A stretch of 64,000 nt of DNA from Mrakia gelida (lineage: Eukaryota; Basidiomycota; Tremellomycetes; Cystofilobasidiales; Mrakiaceae): NCBI GenBank assembly GCA_024345305.1, contig BRON01000003.1, forward strand, positions 1,054,001 through 1,118,000, written 5' to 3'. Both the position numbers and the translations under genes were made by a program. The notes under the pieces were generated by a model. It was not told where the DNA came from. It saw only the letters and a program-made list of their open reading frames with translations, and did not search any database. Every line of letters starts with the position of its first letter. Within the stretch, counting starts at the first letter, position 1. Positions 11,841-22,083 of this stretch are shown one piece after another.

Positions 11841-12344
11841 CTTCTCCCCCTCCTCTCTCTCCCTTCCTTCCCTCCTCGAACTGCCCACCCCCTATCTCTT
11901 TCGGCTCAGCCTTGAGCGGATATGCAAGTTGATCGTATGGCATGGAACGAGTCCCGAGAAGGCAAGAAGAAGTGAGATAAGATCGTAAAAAGCTCACAAC
12001 GACGGCGACGCAAGAAGAGCAAGACGAGAGAGTCTGCACGTACACAACCCAAAAAAAGGGAGAGAGACGACAACGAGGATAACACAAGGAGTCGGCACGG
12101 AACATATGCGAGAAACAGAAAGAGCAAAGGAAGGGAAGGGGAAGGGGGTGATGGTAATTAAGGTCCGCGACGCGAACGAGAAGGATTAGGTGCGAGTTCG
12201 AGAGAAAAGGAGGACGAAAGAAAAGGAGACACCGACTGGGTGTTCGAGAAGAAGAAGAGCGAAAGCGAAAGGGTGTTGGTACAAAAGGGAGTTCGAAAGA
12301 GGAAGAACCGCGTCCAGTCGAGCGAGAGAGAACGTCGAGTCGAG

Positions 12345-14599
12345 CTACATGAAGAACGCTTCGGCGTTCTTCTGGTCCTCCCCTTCAGCAGCTTGGATCT
12401 TGGCTGCTACGTCGGCGGCGGTGTGCATCTGAACGAAGCGAGAAACGAAAGCGAAGAGAAGCGAAGAGAAGCGAAGCGAATGGAAGGGAGTCAGCTCGAG
12501 GAAGAGCGAGCAGCGAGCGAACGCGACGGAGAAAGAGACGGGGAGGAAGAAGCCAACTCACGACGGGCGAAACAGGGATCCTCGACTGCCTGTTCTCCTG
12601 CTTCTGGTTGTAGCTCTGGTAATGGTACTGCTGCTGCTGCTGGTTGTTGTAGTGCTGCTGGTTGAACTGAGGCGAGGTTGAGGCTTTCCCGAAGAGCATC
12701 GTTGGAGGTCGACCTCCTCCCTGCGAAAAGCGAGACGAAGACGAAGAGGAAGGGAATGAGTCAGCTCGAGTGTAAGCGCAGAGCACGAAAGGAGGAGGAG
12801 TGAGAGTCGAGAGTGGCCGAGAGAGAGAGAGGAGAGCGAAACGAGGAAGAGAAAAACGACCATAACGCGACTCACCGACTTCCTCCCCCTCACACTCCCA
12901 AAGAAACTGCCGAACCTAGCCGCGCCCTGCTCCTGACTGATCGCCGAGTCGGGAGGGGTAGCAGGCAGTCCAGGCGTCACAGGCGAGTTCCCATGACCCA
13001 ACGAGCTCAACTTCCCATCCTCGTCCGCCTCGACTTCCTCCTCGACCTGCAGCTCGACGGGTTGCTTCTTCTTCTTGATCGTCAACCCCACGTCGTCGTC
13101 GTCCGAGTCGCTCTCCGATCCCGAGGACGAGCCAGAGGAGTTTCGAGCGTAGGTGGTTGGCTTGGATTTGGAGGAGGGGTTTTGTTGAATGGGGATGGGA
13201 TTGGAAGCGACGGCACGAGGAGAGGTGGCCGATGGAGGGGTGTAGGTTGGGACGGAGACGTTCAGTTTGGGTTTGTTGGAAGGAGGGGAGGTAGGTTTGA
13301 ACTGAGGCTGCTGCTGCTGGTAGAACTGTCGAGGAGGAGGAGCTTGTTGAGGGGAGGAGGAGAGTCGATGGTTGGGACCTCCCGAGACGGTTCGACTCGT
13401 TTCCGACGCGTTGATTCCAGGATGCTCGAGACCACCGAAGTCGGACGACTGAGCGGTAGCTCCTCCTTTCCTGGCAGGCGAGGACGACGAAGCTCGAGCT
13501 GGACGAGTGGGCGAGGGAGCCGAACCAGAAAGAGGTCGAGTCGAAGCGGGAACGAGGAGGGTTGCGACGTGGTTCTTGATCTTCTGCTCGTTGGCGAGTT
13601 CTTCCTGCTCGAGTTCCTCCTTCTCGAGTCGAGCCTGTTCCAGAACCCCAACAGAAGGGAAACCAAGTCAGCCCATCTCGTTTTTCTTCGCTCTTGTTCG
13701 TTTCTTCCCCCCGATCGTTCCCTTGCCCCCGCGCACGCCTCTTGAACCTTCGCTCAAACGCCAAAGCCACGAGACAGGAAAAAAGAGACTAGTAGTAAAG
13801 GACGGACCTTCTCTGACCTATCCTCTATCACAGAGAGACCTCTCGTCAACAACCCAGCTTGTTCACTGCTGGTCTTGGCCTTCTTCGTCCCTGACTTCCC
13901 GGTTAAGCTCCTGAGCAACCCTCCCATGAGACTCGACTTCTTCTTCACCACCGCCTCCTTGACCGCTGGCTTGGACGAGGACGACTCGGTTGCTGGTGCT
14001 GAGACGGATCGGTCCCTCTTGATTCCGATACCGAGGAAGGACTTCTTCTTGTGCAGCGTGGGCTTGGAGGTCGAGCTAAGGAGGAGAGAGTCGGTCGCGT
14101 CCGAGGGAAGTTGGACGCTCTGGGTGTTCGCGAGGACGGGTGCGGAGGAGACGGCAGGGATTTCTCGTTGTTGGATAGGAGAGAGGAGAGGGGTAGATTC
14201 GATAGCGGTAGGTGTGAGTTGGATGGGTGAAGCGACGGTTTCGTCGGTTGAGGAGGAGGGAGGAGGAGGGTGAATCGAGGTCGAGGTCGTAGGATCCGAT
14301 TCGATTGGATCTTGTTCGAGGAAGGTAGGACTTTCTGGAGGGGAGGGTGGAAGAGCCATTTTGGAGGGAGAGGGAGGACCGTCGAGGATGGGGTTCATGG
14401 TGTTGATGGTGGAAGAAGGGAGGGGAGTTGAACCTTGGAGGGAGGATGGTTCTGAGGCCGGAGGAGAGGGAGGAAGCTCGTTCGACAGCCCCTCCTTCGC
14501 AAGCTCGACCGCCAGCACCGACGGTTGAGGCGAAGGAGGGAGAGGGAACGAGCTAGGGAGCGGTGCTGAGGCGGTGGGAGGGAGGAAAGGGTTGTTCAT
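12345..14599 (-). CDS. hypothetical low-complexity protein
   Basis: I do not recognise this protein. The ATG at 14599 gives MNNPFLPPTASAPLPSSF, followed by Pro/Ser/Thr-rich disorder, a basic patch with HKKKSFLGIGIKRDRS and another with KKKSSLMGGLLRSLTGKSG. A later exon has a short helical, charged segment (ARLEKEELEQEELANEQK), then more disorder, Asp/Ser runs, a KKKKQP patch and Gln-rich repeats. The last exon follows a TTCGTTCAG acceptor and reads MHTAADVAAKIQAAEGEDQ, ending AEAFFM with its stop at 12345-12347. A TTTGGCAG acceptor about 110 bp upstream of the ATG suggests a 5' UTR intron. No enzyme motif or membrane segment is visible. It is the left gene of the block enclosed by the inverted repeat. 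Its penultimate intron (about 12430-12480) contains tandem GCGAA/GAAGC words. Confidence 0.65.
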
Positions 14600-15387
14600 G
14601 ATCGAAGGAAGGAGGGAGGGAGGATGGGTCGAGGAGCGAGGTGGTTGTTTGGAGGGAGGATCGACCGAGGACGGATTTTAGGAACAAGAGGACAGCGAGG
14701 TGAAGATCTGCCAAACCCCCAAAACAACGAATGCGGAAAGTCAGTACTGCTGCAAGACGACGATGAGGAGAAATTCGATGCTAAAGTGAACGCTTTCACC
14801 CCGTGTCTTGACTCGTCTGGGTCAGACGAGCGTTTTAAGCTTAGCGAACGAAGGGGGAAGAAAACAAGCTCACAGAAAAGACGGGAAGACCTTTCAAGCG
14901 TGCCTCGAAAGAGAGCTGGATGGGGGACCTGTCGAGGGAGGCGAGTGAGGTCGGGAAGGAGGTGACCGAGAGAGGGAAGGGAAGGAAGGGAAGGGACGGA
15001 GGGAGGGAAGGGGAGGACCGGATCGAGGAGACACGCGACGGGAGTGAGCCGAGGGAGGGAGCGTTCGACGACTTGCTTTGTTGCTTGCTGGTAAGGATTA
15101 CTGTGGCAGTGGAGCAGGAGGGGAGAGGATGCTGGATGCGAGAAAGTTCCCTTTCACTTCGAGGTGGTCGTTGGGCGTCGCCTGACGCAAGGAAGGAGAA
15201 AGTCAAAGCTCGTCAAAGCTCGACGAAACTCGACTCCGTCGATCGAGGGGCGTCTCTTTCTTTTCAGCCTTGTCCAGGCTCGAGAACAGATCTTCCCCTT
15301 GGTAGAGATCAAGAGATAAGAGAGAGCTATGAAAACGTGTAGATCGATTCATCAAGAGGAGATATCAGAAATATATCCTAGGCTAAA
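14600..15387. other. spacer between HRD1 and the hypothetical gene
   Basis: It contains the 3' UTR of HRD1 and the upstream region of the next minus-strand gene. Part of it is purine-rich GGGAAGG sequence on the plus strand. I see no reading frame with good start and splice context. Confidence 0.5.
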
Positions 15388-18300
15388 CTAAAGCTCTCCT
15401 TCGTCTCGAGGGAGAGGAACCTTGGAGGGATCCAGTTCACCGACGCTGCTCGCCTCGACTTTCCTCGACACTCTCGGTCCCTCGACTGCCTGTTTCCCTG
15501 TCCCTACCAATCCCGACCCGCTACTGCTGCTGACCTCCCTTCGCCCAGCACTGCTACCGTTCTCACCTCGCTCCTCCATCAACCCTCTCAACTCCCCTCG
15601 AAGACCTCCCAAAACTCCGTCGATCCTCTCCAAAACCTTCAGCCGCTCCTCGACAGCTTGTCTCGTCCACGCGTCTGCGTCCCTCAGCTCGTCTCCCGAG
15701 AGAGTTGCAGGAAGAGGAAGGGAGGGTCGAAGGAAGGTAGGAGGGGAGGGAGGTTCGGCGACGGCGAAGGGTTGAGGGTGGGGATGAGGGAGAGGAGTCG
15801 AGGAGTGGTACGAAGGCGCGTAAAGTGGAGTGAGGGTGGGTTGGCGAGGGATGGGGATGGAGGACGAAAGGGGAGGTTGGAGATCGACAGAGTCCAGAGG
15901 GATGGTAGGTGTAGGTGTGGGAGTGGACATTTCGACGGAGGGAATGGTGGGAGGGACGATCGAAGGAGGAGGAGGAGAGTCGGAGGAGGTCGCGTCCGGT
16001 TCCTCGACGACGGATGAGCCAGCGGTATTGGCCGTTGACGATGGAGGGAGGGAAGGTGTACGGGGTCTCGATGGCGAGGGAGTCGAGTTGGCAGACGAAG
16101 GGTTCAGCCTTGCCGAGCGACGAAGAGCAGCCTGAGCAGCGACCTCGCGAGGTGTGAGGGAGGTGATGTCGATGGGTTCCGTTGGCGACGTTGGGGGAAG
16201 AGGAGCGTCCGAGGAGGATTGAGTGGGAGCGGGAGTAGGTTCGGTGGCTGAAGATGGCCCTACCGACGACACTTCGGTTGCTGGAGGGAGAGGAGTGGCG
16301 GCCGCGGCGTCGTTGGAAGGAGGAGGGACGACGTGATACTCTCCGCTCGACGAGAGTTCGATCTTGGATCCCGCAGGCTGGAGAAGGGTAGCGAATCCCT
16401 TGATGAGTGATGGATCCCCTGCTCCTCCGAACGTCTCGACGAGTTTCTTGACGACTGCATCGGCGGAGAGACTGATCGAACGAGAACGAAGAGACGCGTC
16501 AGATTGAGCTCGCCTCGAGATCAAAAACGCGAAGATACTCACGCTCCGCTCTTGTAGTCCTGAATCAACTGAAGGAACGCCTGATATGCTGGCTCGTTGG
16601 TGGTGTAGTGAACCTGGAGAAGGAAAGCGAGACGACAGGTCTTGTCAGCTTCGAGCGACGCGTCCAAGAGGAGAAGAGAGAACGCACCCTGACTCGAGCC
16701 ATGTACTGGATGACGTTTCTGGAGAAGAAGATAAGGGGGGTTAGAAGCTGAGCCTCGAAACAAAGTCGAAGGAAGGGGACTCACCGAACGATAATCGGCG
16801 TCGGTCGCTGCTGTTCTCCCTCCGCTGCTGGCTGAGTCCTCGTCGGGGTCGGCGTCGGTGCTGGAGTCGCTGCTGGCTGAGGTTGAGGTTGAATGGGTCG
16901 TCTCATGAACATTGGGTTCATCGCTGCTGCCTGGAAGAGAGCGGGAGCCGGAGGAGGAGCGGCGGCGGCAGCGAAGGGAGGAGGTTGAGGTTCGAACGCT
17001 GGCTGACGAGGAGGAGCCGCTTGCCCTTCCTGGCCCAGCCTGATCCGAACTCCGTATCCAAACGCTGCGACCTCGAAGGTGAGTCCGTTTCCGTCTCGAC
17101 CGGGGAGTTGTTGAGGAGGATGGGCTGGTAGTCGAGCTGGGAGGGGAGGAGGGACGCGATCGAATCCGAGAGGAGCAGCGACGGGAGCTCCCCAGATCCT
17201 CGCTGGAGCTGCTGCTGCTGCTTGACCTGGCTGAGGAGGAGCCGCAGCTCCATTGGGATGAGGAGCGTGACCGGTTGGTTGAGGATGGGGGTGAGGATGA
17301 GGATGAGCTGCTGGAGCGGCGGGAGCAGGAGCGGCGACGAAGTTGGGGATGTTGTGATGTCCTCCGATTCCGAGAGGTTGAGTCATGACCGTTCGACGAC
17401 TGAGATAGCCAAGGGAGGTTCGTCAGGTCAGAGAGAAGTCGCGAGCAAGGAGTAAGAGGGACTTTCGCGAAGGAACGAGCCACGAGACGAAAGACTCACC
17501 ACGTCGGGCAATTCTGCTGTCTCTCCAACCAACTCTTCAAGCAAGCCAAGTGGAACACATGGTTGCACGAGAGCTTCTTCGGTCGATCTCCTGCTCGTCT
17601 CCTCCTGCTCCTCGCCGGCGGTGGGTTGGGAGTTCCGTCGGCAGCGAACGTCGGAACGACGCGAGGTGGTTCGACTCCTTCCTCCGACCTGTCCGCCCAG
17701 CTCATCTCCTCCCGGCAGATGATGCACACCTTGTCCTCCATGACCTCCATCTCCTCCCTCGTCGCGTCGGCGTATCGAGAGTCCATGTTCGACGTCGCTG
17801 CTCGGTACTGGATGAGCGTTTTGATTCGAGAGAGGAAGGATCGAGCGGTGAGGTAGACATCTCGAAGGATATTGAAAGGGAGACCGTAGTGGACGAGGAT
17901 GACGAGAAAGTAGACCAGGTAGGTGAGGAGTTTGATGAGGTCTGTCAGAACAAAGAGAACAGAGAAAGAGGTCAGCTCAGTCGTCCTCGCGAGCTCGACC
18001 ACTTCATCGCCTCTTCTCTTCCCGTCTCGAAAGGAAGCGAGACTGACCGGTTCCCAGATCGACGTAGAACACAGCCATACTCTTTCCCTCCCATCCCCTA
18101 TCGTCCTCCTCATCCTCAGCTCCAGCAGCAGCGGCTCTTCGATCCCTCATCTCCCTCCATCGCTCGTAGACGTTCAACGTGTATTTGCCAACGAGGTTGG
18201 TCCACGAGACGTGCAGGAGAGCTGATTCGGCCAAAAAAAGGACCTTTCCAGACACTCCGTGCTCCATGACGTAGCTGAGGGCGAAAGCGAAGAGAATCAT

Positions 18301-19320
18301 GTTGGAGGAGACGAGGAAGAGGAGGAGGAAGACGAGCCGAAGGTGGAAGGAGAGAGGAGGGCCAGGAGGAGGGAGTTGATCCATCTGAGGAGCAGCGAAC
18401 GAGAGAGAATGAGTATCAGCAGGGTCTCAAAGCATACAGGGGAGGCGGACCAGTCGGCGGTCGAGCACGAGACGAGACGCGACGACGAGGGAGAGAGCGA
18501 GCTGAAGGACGCACCCATTCGACACGATCCGCCGCGATCCAGTGGAAGCACTTGAGGAAGAGGAGGAGTCCGAACATGACGATGAAGGGAGCGTCAAAGT
18601 CCTCTCTATACGACGAGCAAAACAAACAGAAGGTCAGCATCTCGTCGAGATCGCGAGCTCGAAGCAGAAGGGAGGAGGAGCTGATGACGCAGGTCGAAGG
18701 AGGGAAGCCCAACGAACCTGAACATGGTCAGAGCCAGGATCGATTCCGTGAGGAAGTACCAAGACCTATCGTATAGATGCTGAGTGAGTCAAAGAAGAAG
18801 GTGGAAGGGAGTCAGCGACGAGACGAGAGGGTCGAACGACCAGAAGGTCAGGGAAGGAGGGAGGAGCTCGAACGCACCTCGACTTCAATCGTCCTCAGCC
18901 TCCCAAAGAAGATCCTTTGTAGAGTGATTCCGATCATGAGGGAGATGAAGAGGCAGAAGTTGGCGAGGATCTGGTAGAGAAGAAGAGCGACAAGTCAGCG
19001 AGGCGCGGAGAGAGACGAGCTCGAAGGGAAGGAGAAGGTGACGAGGTGAGCTCGAGGAAGGAGATGGTCCTCCCTGCTTCCTTCTCTCTGACCTCCTACA
19101 CTCCTCTACAGGCTCCCTCGTTTCGTTCACAAGTCGAAGCGAGGCCCAGACTCACCATGACAGCTCCGCTACTGTTCGAGATAGCTACAGCTGCAGAGTA
19201 GAAGCCCGTCTTGGAGGCTGCTACGTTGACGAGGAGGCTCGCCGTGAGAGCCGTCGAAGTCGCTCCATAGAGGAGGAGACGGTTCTGAGTGAAGGAGGGG
19301 AGGGAGAGAAGATTCGCCAT
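15388..19320 (-). CDS. HRD1: ERAD E3 ubiquitin ligase Hrd1 (synoviolin)
   Basis: This is the RING ubiquitin ligase of ER-associated degradation, which ubiquitinates misfolded ER proteins at the ER membrane. The ATG at 19320 gives MANLLSLPSFTQNRLLLYG, followed by at least six hydrophobic segments over roughly the first 330 residues, spread over about seven exons (for example FIVMFGLLLFLKCFHWIAAD and LRLVFLLLFLVSSNMILFAF). A RING-H2 domain follows: CIICREEMSW, then KLSCNHVFHLACLKSWLERQ and QNCPTCRR. About 40 residues, Pro- and Arg-rich, are inserted between the second and third zinc ligands, longer than in animal Hrd1. The C-terminal half is Pro/Ala-rich disorder and ends PLPRDEGEL with its stop at 15388-15390. 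The order membrane domain, RING, disordered tail matches Hrd1 and separates it from other RING ligases. Confidence 0.93.
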
Positions 19321-19727
19321 CGCTGGGAGGGGATCTTGGAGGTGGGAGTCACGACCAGAGAAGAGGGAAGGGAAGTAGGAAGGGGATGCTGGACGTTGTT
19401 GGTGAGCTGGCGTTTCGGGCTCGACTCCGGCCTCGTCGTGTTTCCTCGTGCGATTTTTCGACAGAAAAGATCTTCTCGTCGAGGTTTGGACGTCTTCATA
19501 TCAAGGAAATCAGTGTGCACCGACGTGTTTCGCAAAATTGATGAGAGCGCAGGGTCGTACCACCCCTCTCTCGCGAGTCGCACGTCAACCGACCCTCGCG
19601 TCGCGTTCCGTCTATCTTGACTGCTCTCGCCCTTTCAACAGCGCGCTTTCGCTTCTCTTTCTCGGACACACACCCAGAGTATGCTGCCTTTCGGCTCCTC
19701 GTCAGTCTCTAACTCGTACGTGCTGTA
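19321..19727. promoter_or_regulatory. HRD1 upstream region
   Basis: About 400 bp lies between the HRD1 start codon and the inner edge of the right repeat arm. I see no gene. The HRD1 promoter must lie here or extend into the repeat arm. Confidence 0.45.
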
Positions 19728-20940
19728 CTCCTTCTCGTCTTCGCGTCCGGACGTTGGTTACCATCGCCCCTTTTCCGTTCCGTCCCCTTCCTTCGTTCTG
19801 TCTGTCTGTTTCTCGCACTGCTCCTTGTGTTCTCCTCGTTGTCTTCTCTTCCTCTTTTTTGGGGCTGTGCGCGTTTGCGTCGCCGTCGCTGTGAACTTTT
19901 ACGATTTTATCTACTGTACCTGCTCCTTGCCTTTGCGTTTCACGCACTCCCGGGACTCGTTCGATGTCTTACCATGAGCTTGTATTTACGATCAAAGATG
20001 ATACGGAAGGGGAGTGTGAGGAGTGAAGCAGAAGTGGGAAGAGTGAGAGCAAGGGGAGGGAGGGAGAAGAGCACGTCGACGCGTTGATTCCTTGACCGGC
20101 TTAGCGATTTTCCTGACCGGCTCAGGTTGATTCCTTGACTCGCTTGAGACGTTTTGATTATTCCTTTCGACCAGCTCAAGTCGATAGGTGAGGGGCGGAG
20201 CTCGAAGAGGGAAGCGAAGGGCAAGGAAGGGCAGGGCAGGGCAAGGGGTTGAGGAAAGAGAGAGGACGACGACGCGGACGACGCCAACTCACTCGTTCAA
20301 CTAGAACAACAACATAAGATCCCTGAAGGCATCTTCATCCTTCACCCTCCTCTGAACCCCCTTCATTACTCCCACTTCCTCCTCGTCCCTCTCTCTCTTT
20401 CTAAACGTCGAGCTCCCCTCCCCCTCCGAACCTTCGACGCGTCAGTCGGGGAATGAAGGTGCGGATGCTGAGGTACACGTACAGGCGGAGCGAAACAGTG
20501 TTCATCCAACAAAGAGATCATCTTCTCTCCTTAATGGGTAAGATGTTAATGCGGTGAAGTGAGTGGAAGAGGGAAGAGAAGGGCAGGAGAGGGACGAAGC
20601 CTACGACGCGACCGACGCCAACTCTGATATCTCATCTTTGCAGCCTTGCCAGCCCATCTCGGTCACTCGTCGATTTACGGCATACATCCAAAGTGAGAGA
20701 TGCACCCCACTTCCTTGTCCCTCCACTCTCGCTCTCCCTCCTACAAACCTTCGAGCTCGTCCCCTCCGAACCGAACTCAACGCGTCGTGCACTACTGTCG
20801 GCAGAGGAAACTAGTGTTCATCAAGAGAAAGATCAGCTTTCTTCCTTAATTGGTAAGACATCTTCTCCTTAATTGTCTAACGGCTATGATACCTCTTTTT
20901 CAATCCAACAAATTGAGATCAGAGGAGACCCGGGTTCGAC
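19728..20940. repeat. right arm of large inverted repeat (arm B)
   Basis: The segment 20133-20940 is the reverse complement of 10462-11269 with equal length. The segment 19728-20000 is a more diverged reverse complement of about 11920-12187, sharing words such as TTGCGTCGCCGTC and CTCCTTGTGTT. The arm is about 490 bp shorter than the left arm because the third tandem unit is absent. Its outer end runs into a complete tRNA-Glu gene, so this arm looks like the source state and the left arm like the copy. Confidence 0.85.
20528..20865 (+). repeat. tRNA-Glu 5'-end-like fossils upstream of the tRNA gene
   Basis: TCCTTAATGGGTAAGATG starts at 20528 and TCCTTAATTGGTAAGA at 20843, only 23 bp before the real tRNA start (TCCTTAATTGTCTAACGG at 20866). 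Both are preceded by a shared GTGTTCATC...AAGATCA stretch. They resemble the acceptor and D arm of tRNA-Glu and then diverge. Confidence 0.6.
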
Positions 20941-20954
20941 TCCCGGTTAGGGAA
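20866..20954 (+). tRNA. tRNA-Glu(UUC) with 17-nt intron
   Basis: The acceptor strands TCCTTAA (20866-20872) and TTAGGGA (20947-20953) pair, with one G-T wobble, and A follows as discriminator. The anticodon stem is CCTCT/AGAGG. The loop starts TT, has anticodon TTC at 20899-20901 and A at 20902. A 17-nt intron (20903-20919) sits at the canonical position 37/38. The T arm is CCGGG TTCGACT CCCGG. The mature length is 72 nt. A CTTTTT run follows at 20960 and could end Pol III transcription. The D stem is weak (three pairs), as is usual for eukaryotic tRNA-Glu. The gene forms the outer end of repeat arm B. Confidence 0.9.
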
Positions 20955-21432
20955 CAAATCTTTTTGCTGTTCTTTTTGGCGTCGTCGGCTTCGCCGACTC
21001 CTCCCTTGTTCACCGAACTTCCCTTCGTCTCGTCTCGTCTTCTCTGCGTCTCTCCTTGATGTACTTCGTCTTGCTCTTGCAGCATAGGCTGAGTCGTCGT
21101 CGTTGCCCGCGCTCAGCTCGGGTCCGACAGCAGATCCCTCGCCTTACCTCACCCGGGGGTTCGCCTCCTCTCCTTCGAAGGGAGAAAGGTGTCGGACAGC
21201 CGATGCGAAGACGCTCCTGGCCCCTCGCTTTCTTCTTGCCATCGCCACCTCGCTGGCCTCTTCTCCGCCTGCGCCTCTTCAAACATCTGGTAGTCCTCTC
21301 GAATCTCCTCCCGGCCTCTCCCCAGCTGCAGTGAAGGTCATTCTCCGGGAACAGGAGGGAGGAAAAGGGGGACGACGCGAAGACCCTGAAACTTCGCAAT
21401 ATATTGACTAGGGTCGAATCACTGTCATCAAG
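20955..21432. other. spacer between two tRNA-Glu genes
   Basis: It holds a T-rich terminator-like start and then C/T-rich sequence. I found no gene or third tRNA by eye. Confidence 0.45.
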
Positions 21433-21516
21433 TCCTTGTTTGTCCATCGGCTAAGATGTTCGCCTCTCATTAACTTGTGAACGCGAAGGAGCGGGGTTCG
21501 ACTCCCCGACAGGGAA
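21433..21516 (+). tRNA. tRNA-Glu(CUC) with 12-nt intron
   Basis: The acceptor strands TCCTTGT (21433-21439) and ACAGGGA (21509-21515) pair, and A is the discriminator. The anticodon stem is TTCGC/GCGAA, with loop CT-CTC-A, anticodon at 21466-21468, and a 12-nt intron (21470-21481) at position 37/38. The variable region and T arm (GGAG CGGGG TTCGACT CCCCG) match what I recall of fission yeast tRNA-Glu. The mature length is 72 nt, the same as its neighbour. A TTTCTTTT run follows. Confidence 0.9.
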
Positions 21517-22083
21517 CATTTCTTTTGCCGTTTACGGGTCTGCTTTTGCTCTGCCTCCTTTTCCTTCACACTGGACTTTTGCCCTTTTTTTCGTCTTCAG
21601 GTCATACCTAGCCTCTGAGCTTTCGAACTCTGGCCTCTCTTCTCGAACGGGAGGGAGAAAGAGTGTCTTGACGAGGGGAAAGGGACCCGTCGCGTCGACT
21701 TCACGAGTCACGGGCGACGCTGCTGCTTCCTTGACCGACGATCATCTTCGCATACGCTCTTCCCATCTAGAGTAGCAGGTCTTCAACTGCTGACCAGATA
21801 TAAGGCTGCTAAAAGCTGAGAACGTGAAGACGCGAGGGTTCGTAATCTGGTTCGAGACGCGTTGAAGAAGGAGGAGATCTTCGTTCTCTCTGGCCTGGTG
21901 TCATGTCTGCTCGCGTTGAAATACTATAACCGAACGTGAGCCCATATAAAGGGCCGGAAGAACAGCAAAGAGCTAAGAAAAGACGAGTGCTGAACAAAGG
22001 AAGGGGATGTGGCTCGACGCGTTCGATTCTCTCAACGAACGCTCCTCGCCCCTTCTTCCCACTTCTTTCTTGTTCAACCAAGT
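21517..22083. other. spacer downstream of tRNA-Glu(CUC)
   Basis: I see no supported gene here. It probably includes the 3' UTR of the minus-strand candidate that ends at 22084. Confidence 0.4.

Larger units (their letters stand above)
10462..12187. repeat. left arm of large inverted repeat (arm A)
   Basis: The first 808 bp (10462-11269) are the reverse complement of 20133-20940 with no net length difference. Matched landmarks always sum to 31402: 10536 with 20866, 10588 with 20814, 10839 with 20563. I noticed only scattered substitutions. The arm then holds an extra repeat unit (about 11360-11840) that is missing from the right arm. Homology resumes at about 11920-12187, where mirrored coordinates sum to about 31890-31920 and small indels appear. 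The outer end is a truncated tRNA-Glu copy. The 83-codon reading frame inside is carried by both arms and is best seen as repeat sequence, not a gene. Confidence 0.85.

Noticed and set aside
11906..12127. Hydrophobic Leu/Arg-rich frame on the minus strand as a membrane peptide
   Set aside because: It is part of the diverged inner repeat segment. The frame is not kept in the matching right-arm sequence, so coding is unlikely.
12430..12480. GCGAA/GAAGC tandem words as a regulatory repeat
   Set aside because: Short, imperfect, within an intron-like stretch; similar purine words occur in other introns and spacers.
16539..17483. Ser/Arg-rich frame overlapping HRD1 exons
   Set aside because: It is another frame of the HRD1 Pro/Ala-rich tail and reads through real introns; the RING and tail frame is the supported one.
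10462..20940. Terminal inverted repeats of a giant DNA transposon
   Set aside because: The enclosed genes are HRD1 and an unrecognised native-looking gene. There is no transposase-like frame, and the arms end in a tRNA gene with no terminal motif or visible target-site duplication.
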